A DNA stretch of 64,000 bases from Ascidia mentula (GCA_947561715.1 OX387205.1:1741001-1805000), one strand, 5' to 3'. Positions 1 through 13,729 are shown, numbered from the stretch's first letter. Made by a program: numbers and translations. Notes: a model not told the origin generated them from the letters alone.

Positions 1-296
1 GCCATCATGAGAAGATGGTGTTAGTTGTTGGCCAGGAGATAGCAGATTTGCGTGAGACTAGAGGTCTTGTGCTTGTTCCTGAAGCTCTTAGACGAAAACG
101 TGCACGCAGAATCGATCCAGGCCTACTATATGGAGCGTGGTGGTGGTGTTTGATTTCGCTCGGCGAAACAAAAATGTTAAGTCGCAATAGCGCCACCTGG
201 CGTCTTTGTCAGACTTGGTTAATGGCGATTCGAACGCTCTCTTAATTGAGTTGAATAATTGCCGGATTTGGGGACTGATATGGGAAATTAGCAAAT

Positions 297-455
297 GGTG
301 CGCGAGCACCAAATCAAGCACTTTTCCTCGATCGGTTGTCCACATCTTGGCTCGATCGTCGGGTTTTAGGTCGATTATTCGGCTTTTAATCCGTCGTTCG
401 AGCCTTGATGTGGGCATCCGATCGAGGAAAAGTGCTCGATTTGGTGCTAGCGCGC
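297..455. repeat. Long imperfect hairpin present in nearly every array unit (unit 1 copy)
   Basis: The arm from GCGCGAGCACCAAATC through CACTTTTCCTCGATCGG is repeated in reverse complement at CCGATCGAGGAAAAGTG through GATTTGGTGC. The inner sequence CCACATCTTGGCTCGATCG also pairs with the matching CGTTCGAGCCTTGATGTGGG. The foldback is therefore about 75 bp per arm with a small loop. Equivalent hairpins occur in the other units (for example 2064-2222, 3876-4034, 7406-7564). Confidence 0.85.
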
Positions 456-799
456 CTTTTCTTCTGAAAATCTCGAATTTGGAGCGACTCTGCGTTTTCA
501 AAGAAGGAAAATTGGAAATTATGAGCAACTCTGTGTGCACGTAACCGAAAAAGTGAATTTGGTCGACTCTGCGTTTACGTTTTGGGCGTATTTTGAAAAT
601 TTTTTTTTTTGCTTTTTCAAAAAAATAATTTGGAAAAAAAAGCAACTCTGAACACCACCCAAGTGTCCAGAGTCGCTTCCAGCGTCACCAACCTTTCCGC
701 CGTTTACAGTGGCAGTTTACGCACATACCCACAAAGAACAACACTACCGTTCCATCGCGCGATGGTCTCTAACATACTCGATAACGGTTATAGACTTAC

Positions 800-976
800 C
801 TCGGCCTGCGCATAATCCAGCTCTTGTTCTCCAATGCTTTCACATTTTCGTCCCAGCTCGTTTCGCTCAACATTAAAATCAACCTCGATATTTGCTACTT
901 TACCACGAAACCTCAGAGTTTCAGTTTTCTGACACCTCCTGCCAAAAACCTTAACGAGTTCCCAGCCACCAACCAT
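800..976 (-). other. Short minus-strand ORF ending at a splice donor, repeated in the array (unit 1 copy)
   Basis: Fifty-nine codons beginning MVGG and ending ELDYAQAE, followed at once by a consensus donor GAG|GTAAGT (donor at 799 in minus orientation). The same ORF is intact at 2624-2800, 7965-8141 and 9451-9627, each exactly 177 nt, and is disturbed in the other units. The middle is charged and helical in character (VANIEVDF, ERNELGRKCESI). A candidate acceptor (GACAATAG) lies about 110 nt downstream and would add a short tail. I recognise no family. It may be an exon captured when the array formed, or a small multicopy gene. Confidence 0.4.
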
Positions 977-1764
977 TCAACTTTAAATGAGGAAGCTCCA
1001 ATACTTCACAACGTTGCGGTCAAATCTCGTATATGCACGTATAGCTCGTACGTACCATGGTTAGTATTAGCTCTGAGTCGGATACAAACCCTCACAACGC
1101 ACGAGCGCTGTCTCTCATAGTAGGGCAGAATCGATTCTGCGTCTACCGCCACGCAATTGCTTCGCGAAAAATAACGTTTGTCAAAGCGTGCACGCAGACC
1201 CGTTCATCCAGTGCTGTAAGGGGGCAAGTCGTACCGCTGTAGTAGGTCGGTTGCGCACAGGAATGACGCAAACTAGGGCACGGAATGCCCATGGAAAACT
1301 TTGGGTTGATCCTGCGCCAAGATGCGTATGTCGCTTATCCGTTTTCTGTCGCATCGGACGCGGGTTAAATGTTTGTTGGGTGTGGATTCGCACACTGATT
1401 TGTTGAAGACACCCTCAGGTTTTTGTAACAAACCAGGCAGTGAACGCAGAGTCGATCCTGGGCCATCAGGAGAAGATGGTGTTACTTGTTGGCTGCTGGC
1501 AGGAGGTGGCTGATTTGCCTGAGATTCGAGGTGTTATGCTTGTTTTTCCAAGCCCTGCATGGGATACGTGTACGCAGAATCGATCCAGATCTCCTATGAG
1601 GAGCATTGTGATGGTGTTTGATTTCGCTCGGCAAAACGATAAATTAATGACGCAACAGCGCCACCTGGCGCCCTTGTGAGCCTCGATTTTTGGCGATTAG
1701 ATTTGCTGAAGAAGCCCACAGGTTTTTGGAGAAAACTAGGCAGTGGACGCAGAGTCGATCCCTG

Positions 1765-3576
1765 GCCATCATGAGAAGATGGTGTTAGTTGTTGGCCATT
1801 TGGGAGATAGCAGATTTGCGTGAGACTAGAGGTCTTGTGCTTGTTCCTGAAGCTCTTAGACGGAAACGTGCACGCAGAATCGATCCAGGCCTACTATATG
1901 GAGCGTGGTGGTGGTGTTTGATTTCGCTCGGCGAAACAAAAATGTTAAGTCGCAATAGCGCCAATTGGCGTCTTTGTCAGACTTGGTTAATGGCGATTCG
2001 AACGCCCTCTTAATTGAGTTGAATAATTGCCGGATTTGGGGACTGATATAGGAAATTAGCAAATGGTGCGCGAGCACCAAATCGAGCACTTTTCCTCGAT
2101 CGATTGTCCACATCTTGGCTCGATCGTCCGGTTTTAGGTCGATTATTCGGCTTTTGATCCGTCGTTCGAGCCTTGATGTGGGCATCTGATCGAGGAAAAG
2201 TGCTCGATTTGGTGCTCGCGCGCTTTTTCTTCTAAAAATCTCGAATTTGGAGCGACTCTGCGTTTTCAAAGAAGGAAAATCGCAAATTTTGAGCAACTCT
2301 GTGTGCACGTAACCGAAAAAAGTACCCAGAAATGGTGAAAAAAGTGAATTTGGTCGACTCTGCGTTTACGTTTTTGGCTTATTTTAAAGATTTTTTTTTT
2401 GCTTTTTTAAAAAAAATAATTAGGAAAAAAAAGCAACTCTGAACACCACCCAAGTGTCCAGAGTCGCTTCCAGCGTCACTAACCTTTCCGCCGTTTACAG
2501 TGGCAGTTTTGCATCTATTGCCACATATCAAACACACACGCACGCACATACCCACAAAGAACTACACCACCGTTCCATCGCGCGATGGTCTCTAACATAC
2601 TCGATAACGGTTATAGACTTAACCTCGGCTTGCGCATAATCCAGCTCTTGTTCTGCAATGCTTTCACATTTTCGTCCATGCTCGTTTCGCTCAACATTAA
2701 AATCAACCTCAATATTTGCTACTTTACCACGAAACCTCAGAGTTTCAGTTTTCTGACACCTCTTGCCAAAAACCTTAACAAGTTCCCTGCCACGAACCAT
2801 TCAACTTTAAGTGAGGAAGCTCAAATACTTCACAACGTTGCGGTCAAATCTCGTATAGGCACGTATAGCTCGTACGTACCATGGTTAGTATTAGCTCTGA
2901 ATCGGATCTAAACCTTCACAACGCACTAGCGCTGTCTCTCATAGTAGGGCAGAATCGATTCTGCGTCTACCGCCACGCAATTGCTTCGCGAAAAAAAACG
3001 TTTGTCAAAGCGTGCACGCAGACTCGTTCATCCAGTGCTGTAAGGGGCAAGTCGTACCGCTGTAAGAGCTCGGTTGCGCACATAGGAATGACGCAAATTA
3101 GGGCACTGAATGCCCATGGAAAACTTCGGGTTGATGCGTATGTCGCTTACCCGTTTTCTGTGGCATCGGACGCGGGTTAAATATTTGTTGGGAGTGGATT
3201 CGCAAACAGATTTGCTGAAGACATCCGCAGGTTTTTGTCGCAAACCAGGCAGTGAACGCAGAGTCGATCCTGGGCCATCATGATAAGATGGTGTTACCCA
3301 TTGGCTGCTTGAAGGAGGTGGCTGATTTGCCCGAGATAAGAGGTGTTATGCTTGTTTTTCCAATCCCTGCAAGGGATACGTGTACGCAGAATCGATCCAG
3401 ATCTCCTATGAGGAGCGTTGTGATGGTGTTTGATTTCGCTCGGCAAAACGATAAAGTGATGACGCAAAAGCGCCACCTGGCGCCCTTGTGAGCCCCAGTT
3501 TTTGGCGATTAGATTTGCTGAAGAAGCTCACAGGTGTTTGGAGAAAACTAGGCAGTGAACGCAGAGTCGATCCTTG
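1765..3576. repeat. Array unit 2 (A and B modules)
   Basis: Full-length unit with the hairpin at about 2064-2222, the intact minus-strand ORF at 2624-2800 (splice donor changed to GTTAAG) and the B module at about 3250-3545. Confidence 0.9.
2624..2800 (-). other. Short repeated ORF, unit 2 copy
   Basis: The same 59-codon frame as in unit 1 with a few substitutions (starts MVRGRELVKVFGKRC). The donor here reads GAG|GTTAAG instead of GTAAGT. Confidence 0.35.
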
Positions 3577-5391
3577 GCCATCATGAGAAGATGGTGTTAG
3601 TTGTTGGCCATTTGGGAGATAGCACATTTGCGTGAGACTAGAGGTTTTGTGCTTGTTCCTGAAGCTCTTAGACGGAAACGTGCACGCAGAATCGATCCAG
3701 ACCTACTATATGGAGCGTGGTGATGGTGTTTGATTTCGCTCGGCGAAACAAAAAGTTAAGTCGAAATAGCGCCACTTGGCGTCTTTGTCAGACTTGGTTA
3801 ATGGCGATTGGAACGCTCTGTTAATTGAGTTGAATAATTGCTGGATTTGGGGACTGATATGGGAAATTAGCAAATGGTGCGCGAACACCAAATCAAGCAC
3901 TTTTCCTCGATCGGTAGTCCGCATCTTGGCTCGATCGTCGGGTTTTAGGTCGATTATTCGGCTTTTGATCCGTCGTTCGAGCCTTGATATGGGCATCTGA
4001 TCGTGGAAAAGTGCTCGATTTGGTGCTCGCGCGCCTTTTCTTCTAAAAATCTCGAATTTGGACCGACTCTGCGTTTTCAAAGAAGGAAAATCGCAAATTA
4101 TGAGGAACTCTGTGTGCACGTAACAGAAAAAAGTACCCTGAAATGGTGAAAAAAGTGAATTTGGTCGACTCTGCGTTTACGTTTTGGGCGTATTTTGAAA
4201 ATATTTTTTCCTTTTTTTTCAAAACAAATTAGGAAAAAAAAGCAACTCTGAACACCACCCAGGTGTCCAGAGTCGCTTCCTGCGTCACCAACCATTCCGC
4301 CATTTACAGTGAAAGTTTTGCATCTATTGTCACATGTCAAACACACACGCACATACCCACAAAGAACAACACTACCGTTCCATCGCGCGATGGTCTCTAA
4401 CATACTCGATAACGGTTATAGACTTACCTCGCCTTGTGCATAATCCAGCCATTGTTCTGCAATGCTTTCACATTTTCGTCCCAGCTCGTTTCGCTCAACA
4501 TTAAAATCAACCTCAATATTTGCTACTTTACCACGAAACCTCGAGTTTCAGTTTTCTGACACCTCCTGCCAAACATTAACGAGTTCCCTGCCACCAACAA
4601 TTCAACTTTAAGTGAGGAAGCTCAAATACTTCACAACGTTGCGGTCAAATCTCGTGTATGCACGTATAGCTCGTACGTACCATGGTTAGTATTAGCTCTG
4701 AGTCGGATACAAACCCTCACAATGCACGAGCGCTGTCTCTCATAGTAGGGCAGAATCGATTCTGCGTCTACCGCCACGCAATTGCTTCGCGAAAAATAAC
4801 GTTTGTCAAAGCGTGCACGCAGACCCGTTCATCCAGTGCTGTAAGGGGGCAAGTCGTACCGCTGTAGTAGGTCGGTTGCGCACGTAAGGAATGACGCAAA
4901 TTAGGGCACTGAATGCCGTGGAAAACTTTGGGTTGATCCTGCGGAAATGATGCGTATGTCGCTTTCCCGTTTTCAGTCCCATCGGAGGCGGGTTAAATGT
5001 TTGTTGGGAGTGGATTCGCAAACAGATTTGCTGAAGACCCTCGCAGGTTTTTGTCGCAAACCAGGTAGTGAACGCAGAGTCGATCCTTGGCCATCATGAG
5101 AAGATGGTGTTACCTATCGGCTGCTGGCAGGAGGTGGCTGATTTGCCTGAGATTAGAGGTGTTATGCTTGTTTTTCCAAGCCCTGCAAGGGATACGTGTA
5201 CGCAGAATCGATCCAGATCTCCTATGAGGAGCGTTGTGATGGTGTTTGATTTCGCTCGGCAAAACGATAAAGTGATGACGCAACAGCACCACCTGGCGCC
5301 CTTGTGGGAGCCCCGATTTTTGGCGATTAAATTTGCTGAAGCCCACAGGTTTTTGGAGAAAACCAGGCAGTGGACGCAGAGTCGATCCTTG
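3577..5391. repeat. Array unit 3 (A and B modules)
   Basis: Full-length unit. The short minus-strand ORF of the family is shifted out of frame by small deletions near 4540-4580. Confidence 0.9.
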
Positions 5392-7108
5392 GCCATCATG
5401 AGAAGATGGTGTTAGTTGTTGGCCAGGAGATAGCAGATTTGCGTGAGACTATAGGTCTTGTGCTTGTTCCTGAAGCTCTTAGACGGAAACGTGCACGCAG
5501 AATCGATCCAGGCCTACTATATGGAGCGTGGTGATAGTGTTTGATTTCGCTCGGCGAAACAAAAATGTTAAGTCGAAATAGCGCCACTTGGCGTCTTTGT
5601 CAGACTTGGTTAATGGCGATTCGAACGCCCTCTTAATTGAGTTGAACAATTGCTGGATTTAGGGACTGATATGGGAAATTAGCAAATGGTGCGCGAGCAC
5701 CAAATCAAGAACTTTTCCTTGATCGGTTGTCCACATTTTGGCTCGATCGTCGGGTTTTAGGTCGATTATTCGGTTTTTGATCCGTCGTTCGAGCCTTGAT
5801 GTGGGCATCCGATCGAGGAAAAGTGCTCGATTTGGTGCTCGCGCGCCTTTTCTTCTCAAAATCTCCAATTTGGACCGACTCTGCGCTTACGTTTTGGGCG
5901 TATTTTGAAAATTATTTTTTTGCCTTTTTGAAAAAAAAAATTAGGAAAAAAAAGCAACTCCGAACACCACCCAAGTGTCCAGAGTCGCTCCCTGCGTCAC
6001 CAACCTTTCCGGCGTTTACAGTGGCATCTTTGCATCTATTGTCACATATCTAACACACACGCACGCACATACCCACAAAAAACTACACTATCGTTCCATC
6101 GCGCGATTGTCTCTAACATACTCGATAACGTTAATAGACTTACCTCGGCTTGCGCATAATCCAGCTCTTGTTCTCCAATGCTTTCACATTTTCGTCCCAG
6201 CTCGTTTCGCTCAACATTAAAATCAACCTCAATATTTGCTACTTTACCACGAAACCTCAGTTTCAGTTTTCTGACACCTCCTGCCAAAAACCTTAACGAG
6301 TTCCCTGCCACGAACAATTCAACTTTAAGTGAGGAAGCTCAAATACTTCACAACGTTGCGGTCAAATCTCGCATAGGCACGTATAGCTCGTACGTACCAT
6401 GGTTAGTATTAGCTCTGAGTCGGATACAAACCCTCACAACGCACGAGCGCTGTCTCTCATAGTAGGGCAGAATCGATTCTGCGTCTACCGCCACGCAATT
6501 GCTTCGCGAAAAATAACGTTTGTCAAAGCGTGCACGCAGAACCGTTCATCCAGTGCTGTAAGGGGGCAAGTCGTACCGCTGCAGTAGGTCGTTTGCACTC
6601 ATAGGAATGACGCAAATTAGGGCACTGAATGCTCCTGGAAAACTTTGGGTTGATCCTGCGCCAATGATGCGTATGTCGCTTACCCGTTTTCTGTCGCATC
6701 GGACGCGGGTTAAATGTTTGTTGGAAGTGGATTCGCAAACAGATTTGCTGAAGACACCCGCAGGTTTTTGTAGCAAACCAGAAAGTGAACGCAGAGTCGA
6801 TCATGGGCCATCATGAGAAGATGGTGTTACCTATTGGCTGCTGGCAGGAGGTGGCTGATTTGCTTGAGATTAGAGGTGTTATGCTTGTTTTTCCAAGCCC
6901 TGCAAGGGATACGTGTACGCAGAATCGATCCAGGTCTCCTATGAGGAGCGTTGTGATGGTGTTTGATTTCGCTCGGCAAAACGATAAAGTAATGACGCAA
7001 CAGCGCCACCTGGCGCCCTTGTGAGCCCCGATTTTTGGCGATTAGATTTGCTGAAGAAGCTCACAGGTTTTGTAGAAAACTAGGCAGTGGACGCGGAGTC
7101 GATCCCTG
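5392..7108. repeat. Array unit 4 (A and B modules)
   Basis: Full-length unit, about 100 bp shorter than unit 3 because the stretch between the hairpin and the T-rich tract (near 5880) is deleted. Confidence 0.9.
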
Positions 7109-8628
7109 GCCATCATGAGAAGATGGTGTTAGTTGTTGGCCATTTGGGAGATAGCAGATTTGCGTGAGACTAGAGGTCTTGTGCTTGTTCCTGAAGCTCT
7201 TAGACGGAAACGTGCACGCAGAATCGATCCAGGCCTACTATATGGAGCGTGGTGATGATGTTTGATTTCGCTCGGCGAAACAAAAATGTTAAGTCGCAAT
7301 AGGGCCACTTGGCGTCTTTGTCAGACTTGGTTAATGGCGATTCGAACGCCCTCTTAATTGAGTTGAATAATTGCCGGATTTGGGGACTGATATGGAAAAT
7401 TAGCAAATGGTGCGCGAGCACCAAATCGAGCACTTTTCCTCGATCGGTTGTCCACATTTTGGCTCAATCGTCGGGTTTTAGGTCGATTATTCGGCTTTTG
7501 ATCCGTCGTTCGAGCCTTGATGTGGGCATCTGATCGAGGAAAAGTGCTCGATTTGGTGCTCGCGTGTCTTTTCTTCTAAAAATCTCGAATTTGGACCGAC
7601 TCTGCGTTTTCAAAGAAGGAAAATCGCAAATTATGAGCAACTCTGTCTGCACGTAACCGAAAAAACGACCCTAAAATTGTGAAAAAGGGGAATTTGGTCG
7701 ACTCTGCGTTTACGTTTTGGGCGTATTTTGAAAAGTTTTTTTTTCCTTTTTTCAAAAAAAAATTAGGAAAAAAAGCAACTCTGAACACCACCCAAGTGTC
7801 CAGAGTCGCTTCCTGCGTCACCAACCATTCCGCCGTTTACAGTGGCAGTTTTGCATCTATTGTCACATATCAAACACACACACTCGCACATACCCACAAG
7901 GAACTACACTACCGTTCCATCGCGCGATGGTCTCTAACATATTCGATAACGGTTATAGACTTACCACGGCTTGCGCATAATCCAGCTCTTGTTCTCCAAT
8001 GCTTTCACATTTTCGTCCCAGCTCGTTTCGCTCAACATTAAAATCAACCTCAATATTTGCTACTTTACCACGAAACCTCAGAGTTTCAGTTTTCTGACAC
8101 CTCCTGCCAAAAACCTTAACGAGTTCCTTGCCCACAACCATTCAACTTTAAGTGAGGAAGCTCAAATACTTCACAACGTTGCGGTCAAATCTCGTATAGG
8201 CACGTATAGCTCGTACGTACCATGGTTAGTATTAGCTCTGAGTCGGATACAAACCCTCACAACGCACGAGCGCTGTCTCTCATAGTAGGGCAGAATCGAT
8301 TCTGCGTCTACCGCCAGGCAATTGCCTCGCGAAAAATAACATTTGTCAACGCGTGCACGCAGACCCGTTCATCCAGTGCTGTAAGGGGCAAGTCGTACCG
8401 CTGTAGTAGGTCGGTTGTGCACATAGGATTGACGCAAATTAGGGCACTGAATGCCCGTGGAAAACTTTGGGTTGATCCTGCGCCAATGATGCGTATGTCG
8501 CTTACCCGTTTTCTGTCGCATCGGACGCGGGTTAAATGTTTGTTGAGAGTGGATTCGCAAACAGATTTGCTGAAGACACCCGCAAGTTTTTGTCGCAAAC
8601 CAGGCAGTGGACGCAGAGTCGATCCCTG
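7109..8628. repeat. Array unit 5 (lacks the B module)
   Basis: Shorter unit of 1520 bp in which the B module is missing, so the next A module follows the promoter-like block directly at about 8600. It carries an intact 59-codon minus-strand ORF at 7965-8141. Confidence 0.9.
7965..8141 (-). other. Short repeated ORF, unit 5 copy
   Basis: The same 59-codon frame (starts MVVGKELVKVFGRRC). The last codon is GTG instead of GAG and the donor GTAAGT is kept. Confidence 0.35.
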
Positions 8629-10115
8629 GCCATCATGAGAAGATGGTGTTAGTTGTTGGCCAGGAGATAGCAGATTTGCGTGAGACTATAGGTCTTGTGC
8701 TTGTTCCTGAAGCTCTTAGACGGAAACGTGCACGCAGAATCGATCCAGGCCTACTATATGGAGCGTGGTGATGGTGTTTGATTTCGCTCGGCGAAACAAA
8801 AAAGTTAAGTCGCAATAGGGACAATTGGCGTCTTTGTCAGACTTGGTTAAAGGCGAATCGAACGCCCTCTTAATTGAGTTGAATAATTGCTAGATTTGGG
8901 GACTGATATGGGAAATTAGCAAATGGTGCGCGAGCACCAAATCGAGCACTTTTCCTCGATCGGTTGTCCACATTTTGGCTCGATCGTCGGGTTTTAGGTC
9001 GATTATTCGGCTTTTGATCCGTCGTTCGAGCCTTGATGTGGGCATCCGATCGAGGAAAAGTGCTCTAAAAATCTCAAATTTGGAGCGACTCTGCGTTTTC
9101 AAAGAAGGAAAATCGCAAATTCTGAGCAACTCTGTGTGCACGTAACCGAAAAAAGTATCCTGAAATTGTGAAAAAAGTGAATTTGGTCGACTCTGCGTTT
9201 ACGTTTTGGGCGTATTTTGAAAATTTTTTTTTTCCTTTTTTTTCAAAAAAAATTAGGAAAAAAAAGCAACTCTAAACACCAACCAAGTGTCCAGAGTTGC
9301 TTCCTGCGTCACCAACCATTCCGCCGTTTACAGTGAAAGTTTTTGGCTCTATTGTCATACATCAAACACACACACATACCCACAAAGAACAACACTACCG
9401 TTCCATCGTGCGATGGTCTCTAACATACTCGATAACGGTTATAGACTTACCTCGGCTTGCGCATAATCCAGCCATTGTTCTGCAATGCTTTCACATTTTC
9501 GTCCCAGCTCGTTTCGCTCAACATTAAAATCAACCTCAATATTTGCTACTTTACCACGAAACCTCAGAGTTTCAGTTTTCTGACACCTCTTGCCAAAAAC
9601 CTTAACGAGTTCCCTGCCACCAACCATTCAACTTTAAGTGAAGAAGCTCAAATACTTCACAACGTTGCGGTCAAATCTCGTATATGCACGTATAGCTCGT
9701 ACGTACCATGGTTAGTATTAGCTCTGAATCGGATATAAATCTTCACAACGCATGAGCGCTGTCTCTTATAGTAGGGCAGAATCGATTCTGCGTCTACCGC
9801 CACGCAATTGCTTCGCGAAAAATAACGTTTGTCAAAGCGTGCACGCAGACAAGTTCATCCAGTGCTGTAAGGGGGCAAGTCGTACCGCTGTAGTAGGTCG
9901 GTTGCGCACATAGGAATGACGCAAATTTGGGCACTGAATGCCCATGGAAAACTTTGGGTTGATCCTGCGCCAATGATGTGTATGTCGCTTACCCGTTTTC
10001 TGTCGCATCGGACGCGAGTTAAATGTTTGTTGGGAGTGGATTCGCAAACAGATTTGCTGAAGACACCCGCAAGTTTTTGTCGCAAACCAGGCAGTGAACG
10101 CAGAGTCGATCCTGG
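8629..10115. repeat. Array unit 6 (lacks the B module)
   Basis: Second short unit (1487 bp) without the B module. The right arm of the hairpin is truncated near 9060. An intact 59-codon minus-strand ORF lies at 9451-9627. Confidence 0.9.
9451..9627 (-). other. Short repeated ORF, unit 6 copy
   Basis: The same 59-codon frame (starts MVGGRELVKVFGKRC) with the donor GAG|GTAAGT. Confidence 0.35.
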
Positions 10116-11929
10116 GCCATCATGAGAAGATGGTGTTAGTTGTTGGCCATTTGGGAGATAGCAGATTTGCGTGAGACTAGAGGTCTTGTGCTTGTTCCTG
10201 AAGCTCTTAGACGGAAACGTGCACGCAGAATCGATCCAGGCCTACTATATAGAGCGTGGTGGTGGTGTTTGATTTCGCTCGGCGAAACAAAAATGTTACG
10301 TTGCAATAGCGCCAATGGGCTTCTTTGTCAGACTTGGTTAATGGCGATTCGAACGCTCTCTTAATTGAGTTGAATATTTGCTGGATTTGGGGACTGTTAT
10401 GAGAAATTAGCAAATGGCGCGTGAGCACCAAATCCAGCACTTTTCCTCCATCGGTTGTCCACATTTTGGCTCGATCGTCGGATTTTAGGTCGATTATTCG
10501 GCTTTTGATCCGTCGTTCGAGCCTTGATGTGGGCATCCGATCGAGGAAAAGTGTTCGATTTGGTGCTCGCGCGCCTTTCCTTCTAAAAATCTCGAATTTG
10601 CACCGACTCTGCGTTTTCAAAGCAGGAAAATCGCAAATTATGAGCAACTCTGTGTGCACGTAACCGAAAAAAGTACCCGGAAATGGTGAAAAAAGTGAAT
10701 TTGGTCGACTCTGCGTTTACGTTTTGGGCGTATGTTGAAAATTTTTTTTTTTGCTTTTTAAAAAAAATAATTAGGAAAAAAAAGCAACTCTGGACACCAC
10801 CCAAGTGTCCAGAGTCGCTTCCAGCGTCACCAACCATTCCGCCGTTTACAGTGGCAGTTTTGCATCTATTGTCACACATCAAACACACATGCACGCACAT
10901 ACCCACAAAGAACAACACTATCGTTCCATCGCGTGATGGTCTCTAACATACTCGATAACGGTTATAGACTTACCTCGGCCTGCGCATAATCCAGCTCTTG
11001 TTCTCCAATGCTTTCACATTTTCGTCCCAGCTCGTTTCGCTCAACATTAAAATCAACCTCAATATTTGCTACTTTACCACGAAACCTCGAGTTTCAGTTT
11101 TCTGACACCTCCTGCCAAACATTAAGGAGTTCCCTGCCACCAACCATTCAACTTTAAATGAGGAAGCTCAAATACTTCACAACGTTGCGGTCAAATCTCG
11201 TATAGGCACGTATAGCTCGTACGTACCATGGTTAGTATTAGCTCTGAATCGGATATAAATCCTCACAACGCACGAGCGCTGTCTCTCATAGTAGGGCAGA
11301 ATCGATTCTGCGTCTACCGCCACGCAATTGCTTCGCGAAAAATAACGTTTGTCAAAGCGTGCACGCAGACCCGTTCATCCAGTGATGTAAGGGGGCAAGT
11401 CGTACCGCTGTAGGAGCTCGGTTGCGCACATAGGAATGACGCAAATTAGGGCACTGAATGCCCGTGGAAAACTTTGGGATGATCCTGCGCCAATGATGCG
11501 TATGTCGCTTACTCGTTTTCTGTCGCATCGGACGCGGGTTAAATGTTTGTTGGTAGTGGATTCGCAAACAGATTTGCTGAAGACACCCGCAGGTTTTTGT
11601 CGCAAACCAGGCAGTGAACGCAGAGTCGAACCTGGGCCATCATGAGAAGATGGTGTTACCTATTGGCTGCTGGCAGGAGGTGGCTGATTTGCCTGAGATT
11701 AGAGGTGTTATGCTTGTTTGTCCAAGCCCTGCAAGGGATACGTGTACGCAGAATCGATCCAGATCTCCTATGAGGAGCGTTGTGATGGTGTTTGATTTCG
11801 CTCGGCAAAACGATAAAGTGATGACGCAACAGCGCCGCCTGGGGCCCTTGTGAGCCCCGATTTTTGATGATTAGATTTGCTGAAGAAGCCCACAGGTTTT
11901 TTTGTCAGTGGACGCAGAGTCGATCCCTG
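10116..11929. repeat. Array unit 7 (A and B modules)
   Basis: Full-length unit. It carries the perfect form of the 10-bp inverted repeat, CTCTGGACAC then GTGTCCAGAG, at about 10787-10813. Confidence 0.9.
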
Positions 11930-13729
11930 GCCATCATGAGAAGATGGTGTTAGTTGTTGGCCATTTGGGAGATAGCAGATTTGCGTGAGACTAGAGGTCT
12001 TGTGCTTGTTCCTGAAGCTCTTAGACTGAAACGTGAACGCAGAATCGATCCCGGCCTACCATAAGGAGCGTGGTGATGGTGTTTGATTTCGCTCGGAGGA
12101 ACAAAAAAGTTAAGTCGCAATAGCGCCACTTGGCGTCTTTGTCAGACTTGGTTGATGGTGATTCGAACGCCCTTTTAATTGAGTTGAATAATTGCTGGAT
12201 TTGGGGACTGATTAGCAAATGGTGCGCGAGCACCAAATCAAGCACTTTTCCTTGATCGGTTGTCCAACATTTTGGCTCGATCGTCGGGTTTTAGGTCGAT
12301 TATTCGGCTTTTGATCCGTCGTTCGAACCTTGATGTGGGCACCCGATCGAGGGAAAGTGCTCGATTTGGTGCTCGCGCGCCTTTTCTTCTAAAAATCTCG
12401 AATTTCGACCGACTCTGCGTTTTCAAACAAGAAAAATCGCAAATTATGAGCAACTCTGTGTGTACGTAACCCGAAAAACGCCCCTGAAATGGTGAAAAAA
12501 GGGAATTTGGACGACTCTGCGTTTACGTTTTGGGCGTATTTTGAAAATTTTTTTTTTGCTTTTCAAAAAAAAAATCAGCAAAAAAAAGCAACTCTGAACA
12601 CACCCAAGTGTCCAGAGTCGCTTCCAGCGTCACCAACCTTTCCGCCGTTTACAGTGGCAGTTTTGCCTCTATTGTCACATATCAAACACACACGCACGCA
12701 CATACCCACAAAGAACAACACTACCGTTCCATCGCGCGATGGTCTCTAACATACTCGATAACGGTTATAGACTTACCTCGGCTTGCGCATAATCCAGCTC
12801 TTGTTCTCCAATGCTTTCACATTTTCGTCCCAGCTCGTTTCGCTAAACATTAAAATCAACCTCAATATTTGCTACTTTACCACGAAACCTCAAAGTTTCA
12901 GTTCTCGGACACTTCCTGCCAAAAACCTTAACGAGTTACCTGCCACCAACCATTCAACTTTAAGTGAGGAAGCTCAAATACTTCACAACGTTGCGGTCAA
13001 ATCTCGTATAGGCACGTATAGCTCGTACGTACCATGGTTAGTATTAGCTCTGAATCGGATCTAAACCTTCACAACGCACGAGCGCTGTCTCTCATAGTAG
13101 GGCAGAATCGATTCTGCGTCTACCGCCACGCAATTTCTTTGCGAAAAATAACGTTTGTCAAAGCGTGCACGCAGACTCGTTCATCCAGTGCTGTAAGGGG
13201 CAAGTCGTACCGCTTTAAGAGCTCGGTTGCGCACATAGGAATGGCGCAAATTAGGGCACTGAATGCCCATGGAAAACTTCCGGTTGATGCGTATGTCGCT
13301 TACCCGTTTTCTGTGGCATCGGACGCGGGTTAAATATTTGTTGGGAGTGGATTCGCAAACAGATTTGCTGAAGACACCCGCAGGTTTGTGTCGCAAACCA
13401 GGCAGTGAACGCAGAGTCGATCCTGGGCCATCATGAGAAGATGGTGTTACCTATTGGCTGCTGGCAGGAGGTGGCTGATTTGCCTGATATTGGAGGTGTT
13501 ATGCTTGTTTTTCCAAGCCCTGCAAGGGATACGTGTACGCAGAATTGATCCAGATCTCCTATGAGGAGCGTTGTGATGGTGTTTGATTTCGCTCGGCGAA
13601 ACGATGAAGTGATGTTGCAACAGCGCCACTTGGCGCCCTTGTGAGCCCCGATTTTTGGCGATTAGATTTGCTGAAGAAACCCACAGGTTTTTGGAGAAAA
13701 CCAGGTAGTGGACGCAGAGTCGATCCCTG
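11930..13729. repeat. Array unit 8 (A and B modules)
   Basis: Full-length unit. The family's short minus-strand ORF is interrupted by an early stop here. Confidence 0.9.

Larger units (their letters stand above)
1..1764. repeat. Array unit 1 (A and B modules)
   Basis: Full-length unit with the A module at its left end and the B module at about 1440-1740. The hairpin is at 297-455 and the intact 59-codon minus-strand ORF at 800-976. Confidence 0.9.

Noticed and set aside
1856-2308. Minus-strand frames of about 140-185 codons in several array units (also 88-645, 3706-4119, 10207-10659)
   Set aside because: They run straight across the long hairpin and change length from unit to unit. They have no splice or start context and no domain, so they look like open frames forced by the repeat.
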